DNA from: Udeniomyces pyricola
Taxonomy: Eukaryota; Basidiomycota; Tremellomycetes; Cystofilobasidiales; Mrakiaceae
NCBI GenBank assembly: GCA_039545295.1
Contig: BCIK01000033.1
Location: 151,293 to 215,292, forward strand
Direction of reading: 5' to 3'
Length of the DNA: 64,000 nucleotides
The notes beneath the pieces were generated by a model that saw nothing but the letters and a program-made list of their open reading frames with translations, was not told the origin of the DNA and searched no databases. Positions within the stretch are counted from its first letter, which is position 1. Each line of letters opens with the position of its first letter. Positions 11,163-23,600 of this stretch are shown piece by piece. The translations under genes and the position numbers were made by a program.

Positions 11163-12766
11163 AGCAGCATCAGAGGCACATGGGCCCACCGAGGTGAAGG
11201 ATGGTGACAAAGACGCACGGGTACTGTTCCTGGCGGTAAAGGTGGTCCAATGAGGCTTTTGCGGATGCGATTGCGAGGCTGTCCCCAAGATAAATTTAAG
11301 CGGAATGAAAGTCAATATCGAATCGAGAAGGATATAGGCTTTCAACAGAGAAGGGACCTGATACTTGAGAACGCGCAGTGCGCTTTTCTCTCACATTATC
11401 CTTTTCCTTGCAGCTTTTCGAGCTGAGCGACGTCGGAAGCCAACTAGGTTGGCGTTCTCTCGCGGACGAGGAGCGAAGGAGTGTGATAAGATTGCTGAGG
11501 ATCATAACGGTCGCACTGCGCGGAGGGAATATGAGGCAGTCGAATAAAGTATCAAGGGGAAAGTCGTCGAGGGGTTAACGACGGCCGAGGGTCTCTTGAA
11601 GGGGGGTATAGAGTCGTACGGGTAGAGAGAGGGGTGGTGGTAAGGAGATACAAGGTGAACTGGGGGCGTTGTGTGTTCAGGGGACGGGCCGATGGGGGGA
11701 ATCATAGGTCAGGACAGAAAGGGGGAAGGGGAATAGGATGAAAGAGTTAAGACTCGACGTTCGACGCTCAGTCTCGATCCAAACGTGAGAGGATTTATCA
11801 GAGCCAATGGGGTCCGGAGATCCGAGATGTGCTAAACTAAAAATTATGTCGTCGGGTTCTTCGGACTAACTGTCGGCCATTGCGGAGGGAAGAGGACAAT
11901 CAAGCACAGGATTGAAGAGGGCAGATATGAGCAAGGCAATGTCGAGGCAAGGTGTGGCAAGAGCAACGGCCGCGTCGAGTACAACAAAGTCCTCCACGTT
12001 CTACATTGAGCTCTTCTACGAGCACGTAATTGGATTCGTCATCACAAGATTGCTATGTGATAACGGAACTCGGCCTGCAGATCAGTTGACAGAAAAGGCA
12101 GGTTATGGGCATGGACGGATGATTGAAAGTCAGCATGTATGAAGCAAAGGGGTCGTGGTTGTTGCTCAACAAAACGTCATCAGTGGCGCCAAGTCATTCA
12201 GGCGCGCACCGTTGATATCTTATATATACATTCAAGTTCAACACGTTCAACGTTCAACTCCCTGGTCTATAGATGTATAAACTCATACAGATACCCATAT
12301 ATACATATATACGCATGTTGCTTTTCCGATGACGTGGCCCGGTGTGCAGACATCCGCCGGCTACTACATCATATCACCAACATCATTCTCTCGAAATTTC
12401 ACTCTTAACTATAGAGAGGTGTACGAGTGCGCTGATAGAGTAGCATTAGATACAATCAAGATTTCGAGAAACAAAAACGACCGTTATATATAGCCATTGG
12501 GAATACTGTCAGGAAGCTGAGACTAAAGAGAGTCATAGGTGGAGATGGCCGGTATGCAAATCTCTCAAATCAGGAAATAAAGAAGAAGAAAAAAAAGAGA
12601 CAAAAAACGCGAACAGTCTGGTAGCAATGAACGTAACTAATGATACAACGAAGAAGAAACCAGCTTGGGACTTAAGGAGGAATAGAGGAAGAGGAGAGGA
12701 ATGGATGAAAGGGAGAGGGATAGATCTGCATATACGCGGCATAGCGCAGCAAGGACATAACGGCAT
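11163..12766. other. Intergenic region upstream of the F-box-like gene
   Basis: About 1.6 kb between the F-box-like start and the MFS 3' end. Some of the right-most kilobase may be 5' UTR or unrecognised first exon up to about 11505. It contains one copy of the repeated 13-mer at 12245. No other gene is supported. Confidence 0.5.
12245..12258 (+). promoter_or_regulatory. Copy 1 of intergenic motif GTTCAACGTTCAAC
   Basis: Exact match to the 13-base motif that recurs at 29090 and 48245. It lies about 1.1 kb upstream of the F-box-like start. Its function is unknown. Confidence 0.4.
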
Positions 12767-15700
12767 TTAAGAAGAAGTGGAGCTCCTGGAAAAGCTCGAA
12801 ACATTCTTCACCTTGCGATCCCTGCCGCGCTCTCTACGCTGCTCTCCTGCAAGCTTGCAGCGGTCCTCCTCCTCATCCTCCAAGACTGTCGCGACATCGG
12901 CCGCGGCTTCAGCATGAGCCTTCTTGGGTTCGAGGCGGATAATTGCGAAAGAGGTGAACGCTCCGATGAGGAGGACGAGAGCGCAGGCAAAGATGGTCTT
13001 GGGGTACGTTTTAGTCGTATAAGAGTAGGTGAGACCGAAGATCAGGGCTGTTCGGCAGTAAGAGATGACCATCGACATCAAACGTGAGCATTAATACCAC
13101 TGTGCTCGCCCGATGTAACTGTAAGAAAAGGTCAGCGGACTTACGACCCAGAACGGTACTAAAGCAGGCCTGCATCACAGCCAGCCCTCCAAACAACCGA
13201 CCCGAATGCTTCGCACTAGGAACCAGAGCCAGTGCAAGAGAGCTCATCGCCGGTCCAGCTCCCCCACCCAGACAAGCGAGCGAGGTAGCCATAAGGAACG
13301 TTGTGCCACTAACGGACAGAATGATGAGGTTGTAGGCGATGATGTCAATGAAGAGAGAGCTTCGCAAGATGATCAGGTCAAACTTGGAATCGTGAAGAGC
13401 ATGACCAGAACGCCCTGTGGTAGCGGGAGTCGAAGAAAGATCGCCCTCGTCCGAAAGGGTAGTCGAAGGTTGTGGGGACGGGTGTTTGGGTTTACAGTAG
13501 CGGACAATGGCTATTCATGCAAGGGGAACATGAGTACGAGTCATCATTTAAGGTCAGCCCCAGATGTTCTATCAGAATGCAACGAGCAAAGGAAGAGGCG
13601 ACGCACTAGGCAGGAAAACCAATAGGTGAGCACCCCGGATGGATCCGATTAGTGTCATGATGGGACCAAGTTCGCTCGCTATATCCAGAGCGTCAAACCC
13701 GTCAGCCAAATACAATTCACTGGCTTAACACGGGTAGAAGAGGAATAACTCACGACCCCATCCGAAAGCAAGCTGCATATAAGCAAACTTGAGGGGAAAC
13801 ACGCCCTGCAGGTCGGAAAGACAAGGATGGTGAGCACTCTGACTGGACAGCTGCGAATACGCTCGAGTTATTTGGTTAAACGTACTCACAACAGCTAGAG
13901 AAACCAATCCGTATCCGATAGCGAGTAAAGTAAGGTTCCAGTTCTTTCGACCGAGCGGATCGTTTTCATCCACCCGAGGAAGGAACAGCTCGAGCGGCTC
14001 TAAGAAAGAAAAGACCCGCCTCCATGCCCTCCTCAGGTTACCTCGACTTTTCCTACCGACAAATGACATCTCTCCGACGCCACTCAAGCGACTCCAGCCA
14101 CTAGCACCAGCCGCAGGTGCTGCATCGTCGTCAAGCTCCTCCCAAGCCCGCTCGGCCAGAAGCCGGTCCTGCTCCGTCTTCTTCCGCTCGGCAGCGGCAT
14201 GCGAGAGGAACGACTTGGCCGAGGCAGAAAGCGATTCAGGAAGAATGAAGAGAACGATGAAGAGAACCATGATGTGAAGAACAGTAGAGAAATAGAAAAC
14301 GGAGAGGACGTCTCCAGTCTGTCGAATGACGGCCGTGCCAAGGATAGGGCCTATCGCAAAGCCCTGTTTTGCAAGAAGCGATAATGGTCAGAACAATCTT
14401 TACAAAGCCACGAGATTATGACAAAGACTTTAACCCGATACGATACTAACAAGCATCATGATGCCCATGTAGCGACTAAAGATCTGAGCTCGCGTTCCGT
14501 CCGGAGTGCAGTCTGCGATGTATGCGTTGCAAACCGCTCCAGACGTAGGAGATCCGCCCATTAGCCCGTCAAAGATTGGCCCCACGATAAGGAAGCGGTA
14601 CGCGCCAGGAACACGTAGAGGGAATTTGGCAGTGGTGAGGAAGACGATGTCGCTGAGACGAAGACAAAGAATGAAGTATAGCAAATAAATAAGCCCAGTA
14701 CTTTGCAAAAACTATAACGGCAAAGAGACGAAGGGCGATATCAAGGAAGGTGATGCTAAATAGGGAACGTGCAATAAAGATACTTACGATACGATGATAC
14801 CGAACATAGCTGTAGCCAGAACACGTGTCCTACCCCACTTGTCTGAAGCTTTGCCCCACCAGCCAGTTGTGAGAGCCGCGAGGACTCCTTGAGTTATACT
14901 CATGACTGAATCAGATTAGAGAAAAGGTGGCCGTTGTTAGCTCGTTGACCTGTTTGGAGGCAGTCCTTGGTTGCAGCGTGAAGTCCACTTACTTGTGGTG
15001 AAAGTAGCGGCAGCCGATTGGACCTCGGGGCTCTTTCTGCATTTGACAGGATCGATGAGGACGCCACCAATTTCGTGAGGTGCCGACATGGATGTATTTG
15101 AATGTAATCCAATAAGGGTTGACAATCTATGGGAGATAGACTGATGCGGGTGTGCCGATTGAACGGACGCCGCAAGGAAGGTGACAGCCAACTCGTTAGA
15201 GGCAAATGAGCTCTCCTCTTGAGACGGGTCAGAGGGGAGAGGATGGGCGGGCATGGTTGGTATTTGCGGGGGGTTCGAATCGATGGGGATCCCGGGAAGC
15301 TCGGACTTGGTGGAGGGATAGTGAATCATGCTAAGGCAAGATTGTACGAGAGTACAGCTCAGTCAGTTGCATAGAAGGGAAGCGTGAACCCCCGAATCGA
15401 GACTGATGGCGAAAATAAAGGGAATATCCGAGGGCTCACCAAGCAAGGGAATTGTATATCTCGCTCTTCGGGGCCATACCCATGCCCACGGAAACAGCCT
15501 GGCCGAGCTGGATGAGAAGCAGCCTGGCCAAAGTAAGGTTTAGGATGATGAATTTTGTGCTCTGGTCAGTTTTCCGTCACGAGCCAGGCGGAGCGGGGAA
15601 AGACGAGTTGCAGATACCAGTATGGCGAGGGTCGCTTCCACCAGTGCCGACCAACCCTGCTCTGCTCTCTTTGACGCTTCCAATCGGAGCTTGATTCCCT

Positions 15701-16085
15701 ATCAGCGAGGCCTCGATCGTCCTCGCCGTCATCTTGCTGAGTCGACTGGAAGGGTTCCGAGGATGGAGGCGGCACGTCCGGATCTAGCCGATGGAGGAGT
15801 TCGGCGTGACCTTCGAGACCTTGGACCATGCCCTCTGGATCGATCGGCTCGAGGGTTGGGATGGGCTCATAGTGCTGTGGTTGAGGGTGAGAAAGATTGG
15901 GTGGGGGAGCTGGCGAGGATGAAGAGGTAGACGATAAAAGGGGGCAGGGCAGACGGCCATCAGACAGGCACAAGGAGGGCGCGATAAGTGGAGCCTCGGC
16001 TGAGAGAGCAGGCAGGCGCAGGGGCGATTGCTGACTGTTGTGGGGATTCAGATGGGAGGGTTGACTGACGATTCGAGGGTGCCAT
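12767..16085 (-). CDS. Major facilitator superfamily transporter
   Basis: Eleven exons join in phase: 16085-15972, 15874-15618, 15523-15440, 15330-14993, 14905-14788, 14652-14451, 14363-13890, 13805-13754, 13678-13607, 13510-13145, 13047-12767 (2358 nt, 785 aa). Helix 1 follows KRPSPYW and ends MAPKSEIYNSLAC, a pattern typical of a fungal MFS family related to tetracycline-resistance/Hiat1-like carriers. The loop 2-3 motif A is intact (WWGKASDKWGRTRV, residues ~280-293). A long charged cytoplasmic loop lies between helices 6 and 7 (rich in Glu, Arg and Ala). The C-terminus is acidic then basic. The substrate cannot be read from sequence. The first exon is the least certain part: I chose ATG 16085 because it gives phase-0 splicing and a good start context. 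Confidence 0.85.
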
Positions 16086-16854
16086 GGGTCAAGATCCGAG
16101 AGGCCAGCGTGCGAGCTGGAGGAGGAACAGAGTGGGGTGTAACCTGTGGAGCTGGTTGAGATTGTTGAGAGTCGGGAGTGGACTAGAGGGGATGGTATCT
16201 GGCGTAATAATTAGCTGATGATGAATAGGGGGAGGGGATCGAATTGAAGCACATGCGCACATGGCGCATGACATGTGACAGGCATCAATGATGACATGCA
16301 TGGGCTCGCCTCAGCTGGCCTTTTGGTCGACGCTGCGCCAAATCGTCAGACGCGGTCGACAGTCATCTCCACTTGTTCGGCCTCGTCCGTTGTGGGGCCG
16401 AGGTTTCATCATCGGATCATCGGATCATCGGATCATCTTCCATCATCCTCCATCATCATCATGCACGACAGGTCCGCGTCTGATCATATCGTCCTCTCAC
16501 GTACCTCACGACAGGCAGGTTGTACATTGATACCCAGCATCGTGCCTAGATGGCCATCATCTCGACGCCCCCAACGACCACCCGCAACGAATTGACAGGC
16601 GCAATATAACATCATTGATTCTAACTCTAACATACGCTTCACAACTCATAACGATCGAGCTCCGTCCACTTCCAACTTGCAAGCGCTAGGACTCCCTGTC
16701 TCTCCTTCCAGGCCCCCCTCTCGATGGATAAACGTCCTCTGATGGCCCCTCTCCCGCTAGGATCCCACCTAAACCTACTATTACTCTCTCACCAACTCCC
16801 ACCACAACCATTCTTCTCCCTCTCACCCTCCCTGCTCCACGCAGTCGCTCGCCA
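16086..16854. promoter_or_regulatory. Divergent promoter region, MFS / IVY1-like
   Basis: 769 bp between divergent start codons. It contains a tandem repeat of a 9-base unit (CATCGGATC-type, three copies, about 16408-16437). The last 150 bases before the + strand start are C/T-rich. Confidence 0.55.
16408..16437. repeat. Three tandem copies of a 9-base ATCGGATC-type unit
   Basis: Three near-perfect copies of ATCATCGG/ATCGGATC in the MFS/IVY1-like intergenic region. Confidence 0.8.
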
Positions 16855-19800
16855 ATGAGCAAACGTTTCTCTCTCAACCTCTCCCTGCCAAAGCCCGCCC
16901 CTCCCTTCCACTTACCCTACGGTGGTTCTTCGCCCAACCTGCCCTTGGCGTCCCCTCAAACCCTAGCATCCCCTTATGCCCAGCCTTCGCCTGATCCCAG
17001 GCTGCCTGCGACCCCTGCTCCTGCTCCTGGCCCTGGCCCTATTGGCGCGGGCCTCAATGCGGACACTGGCTATATGCTCGTTCAACGCGATGAGCTTTAC
17101 CGGCAGCTCAAGTCGTTAGAGTAAGCTCATACATTTGCCGCAGTGCTTGTCCCCTTCGTAAACAACATTGGTTTTGGTCCGCCGTGCTCTTCCTGACCGC
17201 GGACTTGTCGCTGTCCTCTGCGCATACAGACAACTTCTCTCTCAGCTCTCGTCGTATCAGATGTTGCTATCGAGCCTTGCCAAGACGGAAGCCAAGCTGT
17301 CCAAGGGACTCAAAGAGATTCATTCCTTCACTACTGCTGATGCCAAATCGCCCACCTGTGGCTCTGCCGAAGTTATCTGTAAGATGCATCAAACGATAGG
17401 TTTGTCGGCAAGGGCTCTATTGACCATTCCTTCTGACACGTACTACTTTCACCTTGCCATTAGCCAACTCGGTCATGTCATCTTCGTCCCTCTTCAACTC
17501 TCAGGCATCTGTGACCGCGAAACTGGCCAAACTTGTCGCCAACGAGCTTGCTGCTCTTTCAAACACCCTCTCTTCTCATTTCAAGAAGACAGCCAAGCTA
17601 GAACAGCGGCATGATACTCACATCTCGGCGTGTGACGCCAAAATAAAGAAGGCTGGCGCCAGCTATGAAAAGGCGGCAAAGGGTGGCAAGACGGGCGGAC
17701 CAGAGGCTGGGGCCAAGCACGCTGCCTGGATCGGTACTTTGCGAACTTTGGGAGAAGAGATCAGCGTGGCCAAAGAGTGCGTCGTCAGCAGGGTATGAGC
17801 TTCTCCCTTGGCTGAGCTCACATCACTGACACGGTTTTACCTTCCGCTTGCCCATTTTGGTTCACTTGCATTGAATCGATAATCCAGATCACACCTGCAT
17901 CAGACATCTCATCTCCAGACGCTCGCCCTCCTTTCGACTTCTTCTACTGTGACTTTACTCTCGTCCTCGGTCTTCACAGCGGCAACCGAGTCTGTCAAAA
18001 AGACGGCGCCTTTCGCCGGCGAGATCGCTCGATGGCGCGCTTTTGCCGAGGCCGGATGGATTGGAATGGGAGGTCTCGCATCCCTTGAGCTACAAGACTG
18101 GCGAGATCACGGGACCCGAGGGCGCCTGCAGCAAGATAATGAAGGTATTGAATTTGAGACCCAACACTTGCCGCCTCGTGAGCTCGGCGGTACTCCAACC
18201 AGCCTCGTTCCGGCATACTCCTCTCCACTCTACGAGCAGCCGTTGTCCAATGTCTCGAGCACACAGCAGCTACCATCGGGACCATTACTTGTTCCGCGCT
18301 CTGCATATGCTCCACAATCACATCAGATCTCACCTTCTTCCACTTCGTCCATGTCTCAACCTGGCCAGCCATCCATGCCGCCACCTGCCCGGACGACCGC
18401 GTCTCCCGCCTCATCTAATCACTCCCTCCTGCCTCCATCCTTCACACCTACGGCATCTGCAAGCCCCAAGACATCGCCTCGTGCTACACATAACGAACCC
18501 CTTCCTGTCCGCTCCCGCAACGACCATATCACCTCGTCGCCGCGACCTTTGGACTTTCAATCTCGACAGCTGGCTTCGCCTCGATCTCAATCATCCCAGG
18601 AGCATGATACCAGCAATGTCGGCCTCGATCGATCACGAGAGCGCGAGGAATCTCCAGAAATTCATGAGGCTATCACGCCCGCTCTTGGCAGCGGAGCATT
18701 CGTCATGGTTGACAACATTCATTCAATTCCTGATCGCAACAGCTTTGCTGAAGAATCGAATGACGGCGGTGGACGCAAGTGGTTCGGCGGGGGAAGGAAG
18801 AAGGTCTTGCCGGTGCTCGATAGCGCGGATGTCGGGGCTCAAGGCAACGATCGAGGCAGAGATACGGTAGTAGCAAGCCAGAGGCTCGAACAAGGGCAAG
18901 AGAAGGCTCAAGCTCAAGATGAAGCGGCCGCTGCTCGGGTCCAAGAGAGGCAGAAGATCCGGCGAGATGAAGAAGAGGCGGCTGCGAATGAATTGCACAG
19001 GAGTCAGCAAGAAGAACAGCTTACCAAGGAAAGGGAGCGATATGTTCGAGCCAGGGAGAAGGAAGATGAGGAACGGGCCCGAGAGCAACGAGAGGCAGAG
19101 ATAATCAGAAGAGAGGAAGCTCGCAGGCACCAACAACGAGAGGCAGAGGATGCGTTCCGAGCGAGGGAGGCGGAGCAGAAGGAGCACCTCCGGCGGGAAC
19201 AACGCGATCGAGCATTTGCTCTCGAAAGACAGAAGGAAGATTTAGAGTGGGAACTACAACAAACCCGGGAACGAGAAAGGGATCGGCAGAGGGAGTGGGA
19301 AAGAGAACGCGAAAGAGAGCGATCTGTCGAGAGTATCAACGGGTCATCCAAGATTAAGGATCTTCGGGGCAAATGGGAAGTTGCGGCCAAAAGGGTGAGT
19401 GTACACCACTCTCTTCTTTGGTTTGTACAGACAGTATCCCTAGGACTGACATGGTCCTTGTTGGTTTATTGACATCTTTCTACGGCCGAACAGCAATCCC
19501 TTCCACCTACGTTACCTTCTTCTTCTTCGTCTTCCTCCGCCTCCTCCGCTACACCTCCATCCCCGGCGGGGGCGATAGGTCTCGGTCGCAAAGTTTCCCT
19601 TCTATCTCAACACTTTGACTCGCCAGCCAACTTTCCTCCACCTCTGCTGGGCTCTCGATCCACCACATCGCCCAATGTCCTCACAACTTCTTGTACAACG
19701 ATTCGACCGCCGACTGCCACCCCAACAACTCGTCGAATGCTCCCTTCCCAACAAAGACCATTTTCCCCCGAGGATAATGTCAGACCACTCCAACCTTCGT

Positions 19801-20150
19801 CATTCAAATTCGTTTCGAGCTCGAACAAGGGTGACCCAGCAGTGCAGCCAGACTTGGCTTCACAAGATATCGCTCCGCCCGGCAACCCTCGTCGTCTTAC
19901 GTTCCCTCTTCAGCAACAGCCGGCCTCTCAACCGCAGCCCCCCTCGAGAAAAGTGTCATTTGACCTCGATCTGAGTCGACAGGAGAGTCGGTTGAGTGAG
20001 CTGGCTCGGCTCGGTGGTAGGGGTCCTCGAGGGTTTGAATTGCGTGAGGAAGAATACGACGAGCGGTTCCCGGGTCACGATCATCTCGACGACCGCGAGG
20101 ACGATGCGATCCGATTCTGCTCGCCAACGACAGGACGACAGTGGCAGTAA
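16855..20150 (+). CDS. BAR-like (IVY1-like) protein with charged coiled coil
   Basis: Five exons join in phase: 16855-17120, 17230-17378, 17464-17776, 17888-19394, 19494-20150 (2892 nt, 963 aa). Residues ~1-75 are Pro/Ala-rich. Residues ~80-310 are a helical block (RDELYRQLKSLEQLLSQLSS; SLAKTEAKLSKGLKEI; KLEQRHDTHI) resembling the membrane-bending I-BAR domain of yeast Ivy1 and its filamentous-fungal relatives, which bind phosphoinositides and Ypt7 at the vacuole. A Ser/Pro-rich linker follows. Residues ~580-725 are extremely rich in Glu, Arg and Gln and should form a long single helix or coiled coil. The tail is disordered. The BAR assignment is by pattern, not by a diagnostic motif; another BAR or eisosome-type protein is possible. 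Confidence 0.65.
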
Positions 20151-20646
20151 TTGATGGTTGCGAGGGACAAGGAACAGGCGGATGTCTGTATATGACAACA
20201 GCCATAGACGACAGGGGGAAAGTGACGGATGTGAGGCGCCTTCACGACGGTATGATCATGACGACACGACTTGATATTTGATTCGAGACGAGAACTTGCA
20301 CTGATCGACTGAGCGATGACCGCAAGAACAGAAGTGCATGGTTATTTGAAAAGTGACTGAGTAACCAAGAGATGGAAACATGACCGGGTTCAAGCAGGGA
20401 GGGGGCGAGCCCAAGCGAGACGGAGAGCAAGTGGCAGCTGGCAAGAAACAAAATAAACAGACTCAAAAGAACGACGAAACAGAAAGGATAGCGTAGGAAG
20501 GACAACATATGGCCCAATTAAAAGAAGAAGAAATCGACGGTTGCTCATTCGCTGCATGACGAAAAGGTCGTCCATTTGAACAAACATACAGCGGTGAGTG
20601 AGAAGAACGTGCGGAAAGACGGAATCGTAGAATAGGACGGGAAAAC
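20151..20646. other. Intergenic region between convergent 3' ends
   Basis: Half a kilobase between the IVY1-like stop and the chitin synthase stop. No gene is recognised. The proposed chitin synthase stop is followed by GTT, giving a donor-like GTAAGT, so an extra 3' exon cannot be fully excluded. Confidence 0.5.
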
Positions 20647-23600
20647 TTACCCGACAAACATCCTAACAACGATGTACCCGAGACTTCCGATGAATCGGAA
20701 GACTGAGGTAAAAGAAATGACCGGATCAGCCGAAGAAGTATCAGCTTGATGTTCGGATACTCAAGAAGGCATGTTGGTGATTGAAGTTTGCACTCACACG
20801 CAAGAACCGTGACGGAATAGAGGATGATGGTGAGGTAGGTGTTGGTCGACTGCTCAACTCCCGTGTCGCTACTGTAGCTTGTGTTAAAAGTACTTGTCGC
20901 CGTAAGGACGACCGCGACGAGGAATCCGTTGGACAGGACCCAGGCGAGGAGAAGTCGCGTTCGGAACGACTTGTAGTAGTCTAAACGAATGAAATAGCAA
21001 GATGAGGCAAGAAGAAGAAAGAGGTTGTCAGCTCATGTCGATCTGGTACGCATGACAAAATCAGTCAAGGGAAATTCAAACGCTTACCATCCTGCAAATC
21101 TTCAGGACTTGGGTTATCCACCACCTTCGGTGCCGGACGTTCGAGAACTCTGACTATGAACGAGAGCGAAATACGTATCTTCAGTTTCATACCGCGATGG
21201 ATTATCCAGATACAACCAGACTACGCGACAGACTCACTAGCATCGTCAAACTCGGCATTCAGGTCTTGGGCCTCAACCGTGACATTGACCTCGGCGGTAT
21301 GTTTGTCGCCTCCCTTGCCCGACGTGACGACTCCAAGATCGGTAGCTACCTTGTCTTGGCCTTTAGTGCCCCAACTCTGTTTGAATAACGCAAGGGAACG
21401 CGGTATCAGCGTAAGTCAAGTGGCGGACACCATCGAAGAAGATATATATATAAACAACCTGTAAAAAGAAAAGGAACGCACGATGTCATGGGTGTTACAG
21501 AAAGCGTAAACGTTCATGACGGAGATATAACTAGGAGCAATGAGGATGTATTGCACGAGTGATGTTATCATGTGCCAAGGATCATAGTGCTGCACGAGAT
21601 TGCGGGCAGAGAAACCACATCGACCATAATGCCCACATCAGGAGTCAGCTTGTGTGCAACGCTACCCACATATATCCGCTATGATGAGACGACAACGTAC
21701 GATGAGCGAGGCCATGATGTAAATGCCAAATGTGGCCAGCAGAGAGAGGATGATCTGCGTGAATGCCAGATTTCCAAACAGATCGCTGACTTTGAAATTG
21801 GTGATTTCGTTCTTCATCTCTTCGATTGACTTCCAAGCAGTCCAAAACGCGGCAAACGTCATGTACAGCGTGACTGTATGGCAACGATAGCGACGAGCGG
21901 TGAGCCAACAGTGTGACGACCAAGATACAAGACAGTCTGGTATAAGGACATACTGATGGCAAACATCACAAAGGCAATCGAGTACCCGACTTTGGATCCT
22001 TTCGGTCGGTTACCAAGAGCCATGAGGAAGCAAGCGCTGAAAGACGAGAGCGGACGAGTCATCAGTTTGGCTCAGCTATTCTCAGACTGATATCATCCAT
22101 ATACGTACATGGTAAGACCGCAGTAGATGTAGGTCAGGATCAAATTGAGCCATTTGAGGCTAGGCGTGAACGATTCCATCGATCTGCCAGGAAGCAAGGG
22201 AAGGTCAGCAAATTGAAAAGGTGGGCTCTCTTTGGACTGGACTGAGCAAATGAGACAATGACCTACTTAGTGAGGACATACTACAGGCAGCCAGGCAGTC
22301 AGACGTACACAATTAGTCAGCTAGAAATCAAAGCCGTTTCATGTCGCTTTCACAGTCGACAACTTACGAATGCGATGAAGTAGTTGCCCTGACAAGTAGC
22401 AAACACGACGGAAGAAGAAAAACAGTCAGACTTGAGCATACACGATCGCTAGTACGTCTTCATGATCGACTCACGATGCCGAACCACGAAAAGATGAGCT
22501 GGATCAACTGGTAAAAGATGAGCACGTGCAGCATCAACTTGCGCGTCAAGGAATGTCGGCTACGGTAGATGTAGTAGAAATGGTAGGTGGCGTGGACCGA
22601 GGCGAAGAAGGATCCGTTGAGCCATCGACGACGTTGCGAGACGAGGTCTGGAATGGAGTCTGGCACATCGGTCGTGCCGATAGCCGACTTGACATAATGG
22701 AGATGCCATGATGAGTTCCGTTTGGAGACAAGCTGTGGAACAAGGACACAGGGTATCAGATTAGTATCGAATTGGCGCTCAATCTCGTTATCGCAATAAG
22801 AATGGACGAGGAGGCTGCTTACCTCCCAGCAAAGAATACCTGAGATAATGGAAGGGGGTACATGATGGCACAGATCAGCATATGAGATTGAGGCATCACA
22901 AAAACAGTCAAACACTCACGATCTTCGGCTAGATACATGTTGGCGTCGAAGATACCGGCGCTGTTAGTGGGGCAAAGAAGAATCGGCTGTGAGTAATTCG
23001 AAGTACCAGACCAAGGCGAGTACAGGACATATACCTACTTTGCACCATGCATTGTCTCGCCCAAGAAGTACTCTAAAAATACAAGAAGCGAGAGAGCGAA
23101 TCAGGTGGTGCCTTGTAAAGGTGATACAGAGTGGAAGGAAGATGACAATCGTACTTTGGAGGGGCTGCGAGGACGGAACGATGATATAGTCAGCTTGTGA
23201 TCAGAGGAATCGACCAAAAGATAAGCAAGAGCACTGACACCTTCACCCGTGACAGGATCGTTCTGAACGGCAATGTATCGATAAGCCGAGAACGCTCCGG
23301 GAAGGACAGAGATGAAGCCAAAAATGGACTCGAGCGGCTTGTCTAAGATGTTGGACATTTTGTACCTGTTGGAGACGAACATATACGTCAGCATATCGCG
23401 TCCGAAGTGGACAGACAAGAACGTAAAAGCATGCCTTACTCAAAGTTCTGAGCAGCAACCAAGGGGTTCTGTGTAATTCAAGCAATCGCACGTTAGCAGT
23501 GGACGACCAGCCTACCTTCCTCAGCATGAACGAGACCACATACCTTGAACAAAGTGGACCAGTATTTGCCCTTCAGGGCTGCAATCTCTCCACAAGCTCC

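Noticed and set aside
15266..15282. GGTTCGAATC, tRNA B-box-like sequence (also antisense near 28327)
   Set aside because: Both lie inside well-supported coding exons (MFS and GH16) and no matching A box or cloverleaf surrounds them.
23155..23239. Apparent frameshift in the chitin synthase after the QNDPVTGE segment
   Set aside because: It disappears when the donor is taken as GTCAGT after GGT rather than GTGTCA, and the 10-nt exon is then in phase.
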